Assembly (NCBI RefSeq): GCF_003129905.1 | Contig: NZ_QFFM01000004.1 | Span: 1-64,000, forward strand | Direction: 5' to 3' | DNA length: 64,000 nt | Source: Bifidobacterium callitrichidarum | Lineage (GTDB): Bacteria > Actinomycetota > Actinomycetes > Actinomycetales > Bifidobacteriaceae | In this document: positions 1 through 8,936 of the stretch, one piece after another | Numbering within the stretch: position 1 is the first letter of the stretch | Layout: each line of letters opens with the position of its first letter | Made by a program: the position numbers and the translations under genes | The notes under the pieces: model-generated | Databases searched by the model: none | What the model was told of the DNA's origin: nothing | The model's input: only the letters and a program-made list of their open reading frames with translations

Positions 1-1107
1 CCCCAAGACACCTGTCAATTATGCCCCGAGACAATACACCCCATCCGCCCCATCGAGCAGAACGGCAAATGGGGGCTAAAGCAACGCCGGGTGTACGAGC
101 TGGACGAGGACGGCAACCGTATCCGGGACGCAGACGGAAAGTTTGTGTTCAACGCCGTTCCCACTACCGACTGGGGCAGTCCCGAAACGCTGGAATACTG
201 GCGGCAGACATGGGCGGAGCTATGCAACGCCAAGTTTGCGGAAAAGGGGCTTGACGTTCGTATCGACCACCGAAGCTATGAGCGTCAGGGCGTGGAGCTT
301 CTTCCCACCGTCCATGATGGCGCAACCGTCCGGGCAATGGAGAAGAAAGGCATACGCACCGAGAAAGGCGAGTTCAACCGCTGGATCAGAGCCACCAACG
401 CCGTTATCCGGGACATCAAGAAGAAAATCGCTCTCCTGTTTGATTGGATTGCCGAAGCAAAAGCGGAGCTTGCCAAGCCGCAGGCACCCGACCTTGTTTC
501 TCTGCTGAACGCCTATTACACCCAGCGCAGAGCCGGGGCGTATTCGCAGAAAGGCAAGGTCAGCAATCTAAAGGAGATGAACGAGACTTTCAATTATCTC
601 CGGGCAAACGACATTTACTCCCTTGAAGATTTGGAACACCGTGTCAGCGAACACAGTGCTGCCACAGAGAGCTTGAAGAAAACGCTGGACGAACAGACCG
701 CCCGAATGAAAGCAATTAAGCAGCTCTATGACAGCTCCGCTGCTTTCCAGAGCTTGAAGCCTATCTATGACGGCTTGCAGAAAATCAAGTTTGAGAAGCC
801 CAGAGCCAAGTACAAGGCAGAGCATGAAGCGGAACTGAAACAGTTCTACGCCGCCAGACGAAAGCTGACCGGAGAGTTCCCGGACGGTAAGGTGGATATG
901 AAAAAGCTGTCCGCAGAGTATGACGCTCTGGAACAGGCGCATGAAACCACCTACGGCGAGTTTAAGACCGTCAGAGACGATTTACACCGCCTTTGGAAGG
1001 TCAAGTCATGCGTAGATACTGCCGCCCGATTTAACGAGCGTACAGAGGAACAAAAGCTCCAAAATCGACCCCAAACACGACACAAAAAGGAGGATATATC
1101 CCGATGA
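1..1107 (+). CDS. MobA/MobL-family relaxase, C-terminal part (5' end outside window)
   Basis: The frame is open from the first base, so the gene starts upstream of the window. The visible start of the fragment (DTCQLCPETIHPIRP) followed by the segment NAVPTTDWGSPETLEYWR and then RIDHRSYERQG is characteristic of the post-catalytic region of MobA/MobL (MOBQ-like) relaxases of Firmicutes elements, which nick at oriT and pilot the strand. The remainder is a long charged helical region, probably coiled coil, up to residue ~369 of the visible part. The catalytic N-terminus with its tyrosine and histidine triad is not in view. The stop TGA overlaps the ATG of the next gene. Family assignment is firm; activity cannot be judged from this fragment. 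Confidence 0.85.
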   Translation, partial: PQDTCQLCPETIHPIRPIEQNGKWGLKQRRVYELDEDGNRIRDADGKFVFNAVPTTDWGSPETLEYWRQTWAELCNAKFAEKGLDVRIDHRSYERQGVELLPTVHDGATVRAMEKKGIRTEKGEFNRWIRATNAVIRDIKKKIALLFDWIAEAKAELAKPQAPDLVSLLNAYYTQRRAGAYSQKGKVSNLKEMNETFNYLRANDIYSLEDLEHRVSEHSAATESLKKTLDEQTARMKAIKQLYDSSAAFQSLKPIYDGLQKIKFEKPRAKYKAEHEAELKQFYAARRKLTGEFPDGKVDMKKLSAEYDALEQAHETTYGEFKTVRDDLHRLWKVKSCVDTAARFNERTEEQKLQNRPQTRHKKEDISR

Positions 1108-1406
1108 AAAAATACGACTGGAAGAACGAATACAACCCCATCCGCAGAACGGCAAAACGCTTTTTGAGCGGAGAGCCTTTGACCGATGGCAGACCGCTTT
1201 CCAATCTAATTGAGCTGGACGAACACACCCGGAAATGCCTTGCCTTTGAAGCCACCCTCACCGACCGTCAGATTGATATGTTGCAGGATTTGGGCTATCT
1301 GCCCGTTACCACAAGACAGTACGGTGAGGAATGTGCAAACTGCCCCTATACGCTGGACGAGCGTGAGCATGGCGTTTGCAGACGATGCGCTGTTTTCAAG
1401 AAGTAA
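1104..1406 (+). CDS. Small zinc-ribbon protein of unknown function
   Basis: 100 residues. The start ATG overlaps the relaxase stop by 4 nt and sits after the purine-rich stretch AAAGGAGGATATATCCCG, a good ribosome site. The C-terminus carries two CxxC-like pairs (CANC near residue 79 and CRRC near residue 94), the pattern of a zinc ribbon. The rest is charged with no membrane segment. Small proteins like this often sit between relaxase and primase genes in Clostridiales elements. No function is proposed. Confidence 0.7.
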   Translation: MKKYDWKNEYNPIRRTAKRFLSGEPLTDGRPLSNLIELDEHTRKCLAFEATLTDRQIDMLQDLGYLPVTTRQYGEECANCPYTLDEREHGVCRRCAVFKK

Positions 1407-1417
1407 GGAGGACGCTC

Positions 1418-3289
1418 ATGCAGTACACCCAAGCACAGATTGACCGGGCAAACGCCGTCAGTCTGGAAGATTTTCTCCGCACACAGGGAGAAACGCTTAT
1501 CAAAAGCGGACGGGAATACCGCTGGAAAGAGCATGACAGTCTGACCGTCCGAGGAAACAAATGGTTTCGCCACAGCCAGAGTAAGGGCGGCTATCCCATT
1601 GATTTTGTCATGGAGTTTTACGGAAAGTCCTTTCCCGAAGCCGTCCAGCTCCTGATCGGCGAAAGCGGCGAGGGACAGAGCGAAGCCAGCACAGCACCGC
1701 CCACAGCGTTTCACTTGCCCTTGCACAACAGAACAGCCGACAGAGCAATTCAATATCTTTGCGAAAGCCGAGGTCTCAACAAAATGCTTGTTGAGGCTTT
1801 TCTTCTTTCCGGGGATATTTACGAAGACGCAAAGCGGCAAAATGTTGTGTTTGTTGGCAGAGACCGAAGTGGTACGCCGAGATACGCCCATGTGCGAGGA
1901 ACGGCAGACCCATTCAGACAGGACATTGCCGGGTCTGACAAGTCCTATCCGTTCCGATACGAGGGCAACGGCAACCAGCTCTTTGTCTTTGAAGCGCCGA
2001 TTGACCTGTTATCGTTCATCTGCCTTTATCCGCAGGACTGGCAGACAAGGAGCTATCTTGCCCTGGGCGGCGTTTCGGGCAAAGCCCTTGACCGTTTTCT
2101 TTCTGAACGCAAGGACACCCGAAAAGTATTCCTCTGCCTTGACAGCGACACCGCAGGAAGTGAAGCCTGCTCCCGACTGGCACAGTCCATTCCCGGCGAG
2201 ATCGCCGTCATTCGCCTTGTCCCGGCAAGGAAAGACTGGAACGATGTTCTCCGTCAGCAAGGGGACATTCCCAGCCGCAAATTCATAGCCGAGACAATCA
2301 CGCTGCGAGAGCTGCCCACCGCCCAGCCTGTCCCAATGCTCCGCATGGCAGATGTGGAGCTGACGAGCGTGGATTGGCTATGGTTTCCGTATATCCCCTT
2401 TGGAAAGCTGACGATCATACAGGGCAACCCCGGTGAGGGCAAGACCTACTTTGCCATGCGTCTTGCGGCGGCTTGCACCAACCGAAAGCCTTTACCCGGT
2501 ATGGAGAAACTTGAGCCTTTCAATATCATCTATCAGACCGCAGAGGACGGTTTGGGCGATACCGTTAAGCCCCGGCTGATGGAAGCGGACGCAGACCTTG
2601 AACGAGTGCTTGTCATTGACGATAGAGACACGCCGCTGACTCTTGCCGATGAGCGCATAGCAAGGGCAATCCGTGAGAACAACGCAAGGCTGGTTATCAT
2701 TGACCCGGTACAGGCGTTTCTGGGCGCAGATGTGGACATGAACCGGGCAAACGAGGTGCGCCCAATATTCCGCAGTCTGGGAGACATTGCACAGGCTACC
2801 GGGTGCGCTATCGTGCTGATTGGACACCTCAACAAAGCCGCAGGAACGCAAAGCACCTACCGGGGATTGGGGTCTATCGACATTACGGCGGCAGTCCGCA
2901 GTCTGCTGTTTATTGGCAAGCTGAAAGACAGTCCCACAACAAGGGTGCTTATCCATGAGAAAAGCTCCCTTGCGCCGCCCGGACAGTCCCTTGCCTTTTC
3001 TCTGGGAGACGAGAAAGGCTTTGAATGGATAGGAGCTTATGACATTACCGCTGACGAGCTTCTTGCCGGGACAGACACCGCCAAGACCGAAAGCAAGACC
3101 GCACAGGCGCAAATGCTCATTCTGGAACTGCTTGCAGATGGAAAGCGTATGCCGAGCGCAGAGCTGGAAAAGGCAGTCAATGAGCGTGGGATTTCCTCAC
3201 GCACCATGAGAACGGCAAAGAGCCGTATCGGGGACAGACTTGTGACCGAGAAAGACGGCACAGCATGGGTCTGCTATCTCCGAGATTGA
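1418..3289 (+). CDS. Element-encoded DNA primase/helicase (TOPRIM plus RepA-like AAA ATPase)
   Basis: 623 residues from the ATG at 1418, chosen because AAGGAGGACGCTC precedes it; the longer upstream frame has no such site. The N-terminal ~90 residues resemble CHC2-type primase regions (KWFRHSQSKGGYPIDFVMEF). A TOPRIM-like segment follows at ~230-290 (KVFLCLDSDTAGSEAC). From ~330 comes a RecA/RepA-like ATPase with Walker A GNPGEGKT and Walker B LVIIDPVQAFLG. The C-terminal ~80 residues look like a winged helix. Such proteins are thought to prime or unwind the element's own DNA during transfer or replication. The gene is intact even though its neighbours are damaged. Confidence 0.85.
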   Translation: MQYTQAQIDRANAVSLEDFLRTQGETLIKSGREYRWKEHDSLTVRGNKWFRHSQSKGGYPIDFVMEFYGKSFPEAVQLLIGESGEGQSEASTAPPTAFHLPLHNRTADRAIQYLCESRGLNKMLVEAFLLSGDIYEDAKRQNVVFVGRDRSGTPRYAHVRGTADPFRQDIAGSDKSYPFRYEGNGNQLFVFEAPIDLLSFICLYPQDWQTRSYLALGGVSGKALDRFLSERKDTRKVFLCLDSDTAGSEACSRLAQSIPGEIAVIRLVPARKDWNDVLRQQGDIPSRKFIAETITLRELPTAQPVPMLRMADVELTSVDWLWFPYIPFGKLTIIQGNPGEGKTYFAMRLAAACTNRKPLPGMEKLEPFNIIYQTAEDGLGDTVKPRLMEADADLERVLVIDDRDTPLTLADERIARAIRENNARLVIIDPVQAFLGADVDMNRANEVRPIFRSLGDIAQATGCAIVLIGHLNKAAGTQSTYRGLGSIDITAAVRSLLFIGKLKDSPTTRVLIHEKSSLAPPGQSLAFSLGDEKGFEWIGAYDITADELLAGTDTAKTESKTAQAQMLILELLADGKRMPSAELEKAVNERGISSRTMRTAKSRIGDRLVTEKDGTAWVCYLRD

Positions 3290-3431
3290 CAACAGGAACA
3301 CGGCAAGCGTGGCAAAGACGGCAAGGTTTTTATAGATACCTTAATGTTGCCGCCTTGCCTTGTTCCCTCATACCGACACCGCCCGATGATGAACAGTCAC
3401 CGGGCATTTTTCATTTACAGGAGGATTTTGA

Positions 3432-3590
3432 ATGAACAATACCGCAACCAACACCGCCACTTGCCCTACTGTCAGAAAGCAGATTGGCAAGACAACCTAT
3501 ATCGTCCGTGTGCATTTCAGCCAGACCGCAAAAGAGACAATGGAGGACAAAATCAAGCGTCTGCTCCGTGAGGAAGTCCGCAAAATGTGA
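3432..3590 (+). CDS. TnpW-like small transposon-encoded protein
   Basis: 52 residues, starting at the ATG after ACAGGAGGATTTTGA. The segment IGKTTYIVRVHFSQTAKETM followed by DKIKRLLREEV matches what I recall of the TnpW family, small proteins of unknown role carried by Clostridiales transposons and conjugative elements. It is the last intact gene before the deletion junction that leads into the truncated VirD4. Confidence 0.7.
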   Translation: MNNTATNTATCPTVRKQIGKTTYIVRVHFSQTAKETMEDKIKRLLREEVRKM

Positions 3591-3673
3591 CTTCTTTGTG
3601 AATTTGATGAAAAAGTCCTTGACTTTTCGTCTCTGGCAAGACGGCAAAAAGCATTTTAATTTCCTGCGGTGCG

Positions 3674-4519
3674 CGGCTGGCTCCCTTTGACATCCCGCAG
3701 CTTCGTGAAGTCATGGCCTATGACGAATTGGAGCTTGACCGCATCGGAGATCGGAAAACAGCGGTATTCTTCATCATTTCCGATACCACGCAGACCTACA
3801 ACTTTTTAGTGGCGCTTGCATTTTCGCAGATGTTCAACCTCCTGTGTGAACGGGCGGACAATGTTCACGGTGGCCGCCTGCCGCACCATGTACGGGTGCT
3901 GTGGGACGAGGCAGCCAACACGGGACAGGTGCCCCAGCTCGAAAAGCTGGTCGCGGTTATCCGCTCCCGCGAGGTGAGTCTTTGCCTGCTGTATCAGCAG
4001 TTGGCACAGTGCAAGGCCATTTACGATAAACACGCTGAGATAATCCTCGGCAACATGGACAGTGTGGTGTTCCTCGGTGGCCGCGAAGCCAGCACCATCA
4101 AGGAAATATCTGAGAACTGGCTGGGAAAAGCCACAATCAGTATGCAGACCGACAGCCGCTCCCGTGGCCAGTCGGAAAGCTATAGTCAAAACACCCAGCG
4201 GCTGGGCCGGGAACTAATGACCCCAGCCGAACTTGCAACCATGCCGGGAGACAAATGTATTTTGCAACTTCGGGGCCTGCCCCCATTCTTCTCTCCCAAG
4301 TATGATCTGAAACGGCATCCGAACTACCGCTATACGGCGGAGGCCGATAAACAGAAAAACGCTTTTGACCTCGACAGGCTCATTAACCGCCGCAGGCGGC
4401 CCGGTCTGAACGAGGCGTGTACGATGTATGAGGTGACTGTGCCGGACGATGCACTCACGGATGAGGACGAGGACATCCTCAACTATGATGACATCGACGA
4501 TCCAGACGCCTTTGCATAA
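3674..4519 (+). pseudogene. VirD4/TraG-type coupling protein, 5'-truncated
   Basis: Similarity to type IV coupling proteins begins abruptly at RLAPFDIPQLREVMAYDELE and continues through VLWDEAANTGQVPQLEKLVAVIRSR (Walker B region), FLGGREASTIKEISE and the conserved end LRGLPPFFSPKYDLKRHPNYRY, finishing with an acidic tail. The N-terminal membrane anchor and the Walker A loop, about the first half of the normal ~600 residues, are missing. Upstream sequence after tnpW (3591-3673) bears no coupling-protein similarity, so a deletion has joined tnpW to the middle of virD4. An internal ATG at 3713 could in principle start a 268-residue product, but it would lack Walker A. Confidence 0.8.
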
Positions 4520-4556
4520 AGGCTTCGAGACAAAGTGTCCCGAAGTTTGTAACCTT

Positions 4557-4579
4557 CCGCCTGCATGGGCGGCTTTTTT
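4557..4579 (+). terminator. Intrinsic terminator after the truncated VirD4 gene
   Basis: CCGCC-TGCATG-GGCGG hairpin followed by CTTTTTTG. It lies 38 bp after the virD4 stop and would end transcription before mobC. Confidence 0.75.
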
Positions 4580-4674
4580 GTTTTTTCGGATTTTTCAAAA
4601 ACAGTTCCGCTTCACACCCTGTTTTTCTCCTATTAGTGAGAGGACACCATACACAGAAAGGAGGTCTGTCGACC

Positions 4675-5070
4675 ATGAAACGATACAACACACCGCACCG
4701 CAGCCGGGTAGTCAAAACACGCATGACCGAGGAAGAATACGCCGAGTTTGCAGAAAGGCTTTCTGCCTACAACATGAGCCAAGCCGAGTTTATCCGGCAA
4801 GCCATAACCGGGGCAGCCATACGCCCCATCATAACCGTTTCTCCCGTCAATGATGAGCTGCTTGCCGCTGTTGGGAAGCTGACCGCCGAATACGGCAGGA
4901 TCGGCGGCAACTTAAACCAGATAGCCCGGACGCTGAACGAGTGGCACAGCCCCTACCCGCAGCTTGCCGGGGAGGTACGGGCGGCGGTTTCCGACCTTGC
5001 TGCCCTAAAGTTTGAAATCTTGCAGAAAGTGGGTGACGCTGTTGGCAACATTCAAACATATCAGCTCTAA
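4675..5070 (+). CDS. MobC-like relaxosome accessory protein
   Basis: 131 residues; the ATG at 4675 follows AAAGGAGGTCTGTCGACC. The N-terminal ribbon-helix-helix-like segment (SRVVKTRMTEEEYAEFAERL, then SQAEFIRQAI) and the later GRIGGNLNQIARTLNE motif are hallmarks of MobC proteins, which bind oriT and help the relaxase open the DNA. It is the last gene of the Firmicutes-type element; the element's oriT would be expected near here or in the 4580-4674 gap. Confidence 0.85.
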   Translation: MKRYNTPHRSRVVKTRMTEEEYAEFAERLSAYNMSQAEFIRQAITGAAIRPIITVSPVNDELLAAVGKLTAEYGRIGGNLNQIARTLNEWHSPYPQLAGEVRAAVSDLAALKFEILQKVGDAVGNIQTYQL

Positions 5071-5121
5071 ATTCCTTCCAGCAAAATCGACGCCGGTGCC
5101 GCCCGTCTTCGAGACGACGTC

Positions 5122-6243
<1,122 letters not shown>

Positions 6244-6261
6244 TCAGGGGGGCAATGCATA

Positions 6262-6296
6262 GGCGGTGGATACGCAAAGTGTCCATCGCCTTTTCT
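6262..6296 (+). terminator. Terminator-like hairpin with no obvious upstream gene
   Basis: GGCGGTGGA and TCCATCGCC arms (one G-T pair) around an 11-nt loop, followed by TTTTCTT. No plus-strand gene ends just upstream, so it may be the relic of a gene lost when the islands inserted. Confidence 0.45.
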
Positions 6297-6368
6297 TCGG
6301 CCATACAGGGACGTCTGAATACTCAGCGAACAGAGGCTCACGGTTTTCTCCTCGCAACCATTGATTGT

Positions 6369-6386
6369 TGTCATCTAAAGATGACA
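6369..6386. promoter_or_regulatory. Regulon palindrome A (upstream of secreted peptide 6536)
   Basis: Perfect palindrome TGTCATCT-AA-AGATGACA. It lies 150 bp before the ATG at 6536, and 39 bp before TATATT (6426-6431), a candidate -10. Same sequence type as eight other sites in the window. Confidence 0.8.
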
Positions 6387-6535
6387 GTTTGTCAACAGGG
6401 GTCGCGAGATACCCAAGTGGACGGTTATATTTGACCTAACCTATTTGCAAAGAAGCATCAATGAAGGAAGGAGCTACCTCATTCTTCATATTCCATTCCA
6501 TCAATGAAAGACATAATTAGGAGAAGGAATTGATC

Positions 6536-7078
6536 ATGAAAAAGGATATGTTTTTAAAACGACTGGCATCTGTTGCGGCAAGCATAATCGCGCTATTCAC
6601 AGTTGTCTCAATGTCGGGGTCCGCATATGCGGCAGATTTGACGAGCGTCGACGCAATCGTTCAGGTTGCACCTGAAGTATTGCAGGGAGAAGCCACAGAT
6701 CCTCTAGAGCATTATGGAATGACCATAATTCACTCTAGAGAAAATCAAAGTACCTTTGCCGCAGCTAACATCCAGACTCAGTGCATCAGTAAGAATATGC
6801 ACATGACTTGGTATGGTCTCAAAGCAGGCAAATGCAAATATGCCGATCAGAGCGGCGCAGTCTTTACTGTTTTTGACATGACCAGCGGAACACCTATTGC
6901 TAGAGTAGATTTAGCTAAGGTGAATGCGGTTTCCGGCGACGAGGTTAGCCTCAAGTGCATTGCCAGTGTAGCCAGTTTTGTTTTGTCTTTATATCCTCCT
7001 GCAAGTACTGTAGTTGGATGGGTCAAATATGGTTTCCTGGCATATATGGGCCTTGTTGGAATTAAAACAGCATGCTGA
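6536..7078 (+). CDS. Secreted bacteriocin-like protein with hydrophobic C-terminus
   Basis: 180 residues from ATG 6536; AGGAGAAGGA lies 8 nt upstream, favouring it over the TTG at 6530. A clear signal peptide (KRLASVAASIIALFTVVSMS, probable cut after SAYA) gives a mature protein of ~145 residues. It has four cysteines after the signal (in TQCISK, GKCKYA, LKCIAS and the last residue). The C-terminal ~40 residues are hydrophobic and glycine-rich (VGWVKYGFLAYMGLVG), like a membrane-inserting bacteriocin. The gene is strikingly AT-rich against its GC-rich neighbours, a sign of transfer. The stop overlaps the start of a tiny membrane protein, the usual bacteriocin/immunity arrangement. I do not recognise a named family; bacteriocin is an inference from architecture and the shared palindrome. 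Confidence 0.65.
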   Translation: MKKDMFLKRLASVAASIIALFTVVSMSGSAYAADLTSVDAIVQVAPEVLQGEATDPLEHYGMTIIHSRENQSTFAAANIQTQCISKNMHMTWYGLKAGKCKYADQSGAVFTVFDMTSGTPIARVDLAKVNAVSGDEVSLKCIASVASFVLSLYPPASTVVGWVKYGFLAYMGLVGIKTAC

Positions 7079-7242
7079 AATATATACACATTGTTTGTGA
7101 TCTATTCTTTTTCATCTTGTTCATTACCTACGATAATTATCTTATGTCCATAATCGCCCTTTTGCTTTTACTGAGTGAGCTGATATCTCTCATTAAGGAA
7201 AAGGTTAGACAAAACAAGTTTAAGAACAATGGCAATATATAA
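7072..7242 (+). CDS. 56-residue two-helix membrane protein, candidate immunity protein
   Basis: The ATG lies inside the last codons of the upstream secreted-protein gene (ATGCTGA overlap), so translation is probably coupled. The product has two hydrophobic segments (roughly residues 5-19 and 24-40) and a basic tail (IKEKVRQNKFKNNGNI). Small, basic, two-helix membrane proteins translated with a bacteriocin commonly confer self-protection. It is as AT-rich as its partner and is followed by a perfect terminator. The immunity role is an inference. Confidence 0.6.
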   Translation: MLKYIHIVCDLFFFILFITYDNYLMSIIALLLLLSELISLIKEKVRQNKFKNNGNI

Positions 7243-7273
7243 CTGTTCAACCAGCAATATTGTTTCAATACAC

Positions 7274-7310
7274 GGTGGGTTTTAGAAGTACTTCTAAAAC
7301 CCACCTTTTT
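7274..7310. terminator. Perfect bidirectional terminator after the peptide/immunity pair
   Basis: Arms GGTGGGTTTTAGAAGT and ACTTCTAAAACCCACC form a 32-bp perfect palindrome followed by TTTTT. It closes the AT-rich two-gene module and insulates it from the conjugation genes. Confidence 0.9.
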
Positions 7311-7442
7311 ATATATGCATCGAGCGGCATCGCCCCCTACCCAGGAACTGTCCGCCGCTATCCTGCCGGTTTTCCCTGACGATGAGTGTCAACGGAGACC
7401 GTTGCATGTCGGGCTCCTTGATCGTCATCAGAGGAGGCCGTC

Positions 7443-7649
7443 GTGGATTTGTTGAATCAGGTGCTTCAGTTATTCGTCAGGTTCGCCACTATCGGCGGCG
7501 GACTGTGGCTGGTGTGGGGTGCCGTCACATTCGGTGGCGGTCTGAAGGATCACAACGGGCCGCAGACGCAATCGGGACTGTGGCAGATCGTGGGTGGAGG
7601 CATGATCATCGCGGCCGCGCAGATTTTCAACGCGGTGGCGCTGGGCTGA
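7443..7649 (+). CDS. Small two-helix membrane protein, VirB2/TrbC-like
   Basis: 68 residues from a GTG start preceded by AGAGGAGGCCGTC. Two hydrophobic stretches flank a short polar loop (GLKDHNGPQTQSG). Size, topology and position as first gene of a type IV secretion operon match the pilin-like/TrbC small proteins of Gram-positive conjugative systems, although the sequence itself is not diagnostic. Confidence 0.65.
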   Translation: MDLLNQVLQLFVRFATIGGGLWLVWGAVTFGGGLKDHNGPQTQSGLWQIVGGGMIIAAAQIFNAVALG

Positions 7650-7667
7650 GCTGATTCGGGGCCTGCC

Positions 7668-8513
7668 GTGGAGGACTTCATCGTAGCCATGCTCAACATG
7701 ATCGGCGGCGGAGGTGCCGGTTCGATTACGGCCGGGCTGTTGTCTCAGGCGCCGGAGACGTGGAATCCCGCTCTTTACCAGTTGGCGGTGAACGTGCATG
7801 GAGCCGCGGTCAAGCCTTTGACATCGGCGGTGCTTGCGGTCATGTTCACGTTGGAGCTGGCGCGTAACTCGACGCGCATCGAGTCGGACCGTGATCTGGG
7901 TGTGAAGATCGTGGCCGGCACCATGTTCAAGATCGCGTTGGTGTTCATCGCTGTGCAGAACGCCAGTCTATTCATTCGGATGTTTAATCAGGTCACGCAG
8001 TTCCTCATGCAGGGTGTGTCTTCTCAGATGTCGTATGAGGCGACAGGCGACGGCGGTCAGCTGGGCGATCTGATGCGTGACCAGATTCGCGATGCCGGGG
8101 TGATGGGGCAGGCGGCGTTGTTCTTTCTGCTGGTGATCCCGTGGCTGTTGTCCCAGTTGGCGTCGGTGGTGTTCACGGTGGTGCTGTATGTGCGGTTCAT
8201 CGAATTGTATGCGTTGACGGCGTTCCAGTCGTTGCCATTCGCGTTTCTGGTGCATGAGGACACCAAGCCGATCGGCGTGGGTTTCTTCAAGTCGTATGCG
8301 CGCACGTCGGTGAATGCGGTGTGCGTGTTCATCTGTCTGGTGTTCTATCAGCGGGTCGTGGTCGATGCCGTGAAGATCCCGGATTCCGCGGACAAGGGCA
8401 TGGTGGCGTGGGTGACGGGCAACTTCGGCAATCTCATGATGGCGGGCATCCTGCTGTTCTTCGTGATCGCGGTGAGTCAGCGTGTCAGCCGGGCCATAGC
8501 CGGCGGCGAGTAG
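7668..8513 (+). CDS. Polytopic membrane protein, TrbL/VirB6-like channel component
   Basis: 281 residues from GTG 7668; the ribosome site is weak, so coupling to the previous gene is likely. About six hydrophobic helices; the N-terminus is glycine-rich (MIGGGGAGSITAG) and the centre carries conserved-looking FMLELARNSTR-type and FQSLPFAFLVHEDTKPIG segments. This matches the CD0411/TrbL-like membrane subunits of Gram-positive conjugation machines, which form the inner channel with the VirB4 ATPase. Confidence 0.75.
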   Translation: MEDFIVAMLNMIGGGGAGSITAGLLSQAPETWNPALYQLAVNVHGAAVKPLTSAVLAVMFTLELARNSTRIESDRDLGVKIVAGTMFKIALVFIAVQNASLFIRMFNQVTQFLMQGVSSQMSYEATGDGGQLGDLMRDQIRDAGVMGQAALFFLLVIPWLLSQLASVVFTVVLYVRFIELYALTAFQSLPFAFLVHEDTKPIGVGFFKSYARTSVNAVCVFICLVFYQRVVVDAVKIPDSADKGMVAWVTGNFGNLMMAGILLFFVIAVSQRVSRAIAGGE

Positions 8514-8555
8514 CCGCCTACCACAACCGGGGCCAATCAGGGAAAGGATTCTTTC

Positions 8556-8936
8556 ATGTTGCAGATGCGCGTATATAAGGAGATCGCCAATGTCGAGGCG
8601 AAGGTGATGTGGGGGCTGAGCTGGCGCCAACTGGCGGCCGCCGCATGCATGCTCGTCCTGGGCGGAGGTGAGGCGGCGTTGTTCTGGTCGTTGGGCTTGT
8701 CCGATCTGGGGTCGTATCTGCTGTTTGCGGTTTGCCTGCCGTTCGCGCTGTGGGGTTGGTGGCGTCCGAAAGGGCTGAAGCCTGAACGGTATCTGGGATA
8801 CATGCTGCGCCAGCGTTTCGGTCCGAAGGTCTACCTGCTCGAACCCTATGTTCCCGCGAGGTTTCCCGGCAAACCGTCGTTGAAAGAGAAGGCCCGTAGA
8901 CGAATCAGGGGAAGGCAGGTACGTCGTCATGTCTGA
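8556..8936 (+). CDS. PrgI-family (VirB3-like) membrane protein
   Basis: 126 residues; start follows GGGAAAGGATTCTTTC. The N-terminus VYKEIANVEAKVMWGLSWRQ is the signature of the PrgI family, followed by two adjacent membrane helices and a basic cytoplasmic tail with PERYLGYMLRQRFGPKVY. PrgI proteins sit between the channel and VirB4 in Gram-positive conjugation systems. The stop overlaps the virB4 start by 8 nt. Confidence 0.85.
   Translation: MLQMRVYKEIANVEAKVMWGLSWRQLAAAACMLVLGGGEAALFWSLGLSDLGSYLLFAVCLPFALWGWWRPKGLKPERYLGYMLRQRFGPKVYLLEPYVPARFPGKPSLKEKARRRIRGRQVRRHV

Larger units (their letters stand above)
1..5070. mobile_element. Right-hand remnant of a Firmicutes-type mobilisable/conjugative element
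   Basis: A run of plus-strand genes typical of Clostridiales integrative elements: MobA/MobL relaxase C-terminus, zinc-ribbon protein, TOPRIM/RepA-like primase-helicase, TnpW, VirD4 C-terminus and MobC. Codon use and protein style differ from the bifidobacterial genes that follow. The left part lies outside the window. The VirD4 gene lacks its 5' half, so this copy has suffered at least one internal deletion. No integrase is visible in this part. The right boundary is placed after the MobC stop, just before the lacI-family gene, but no terminal repeat was found to fix it. Confidence 0.75.
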
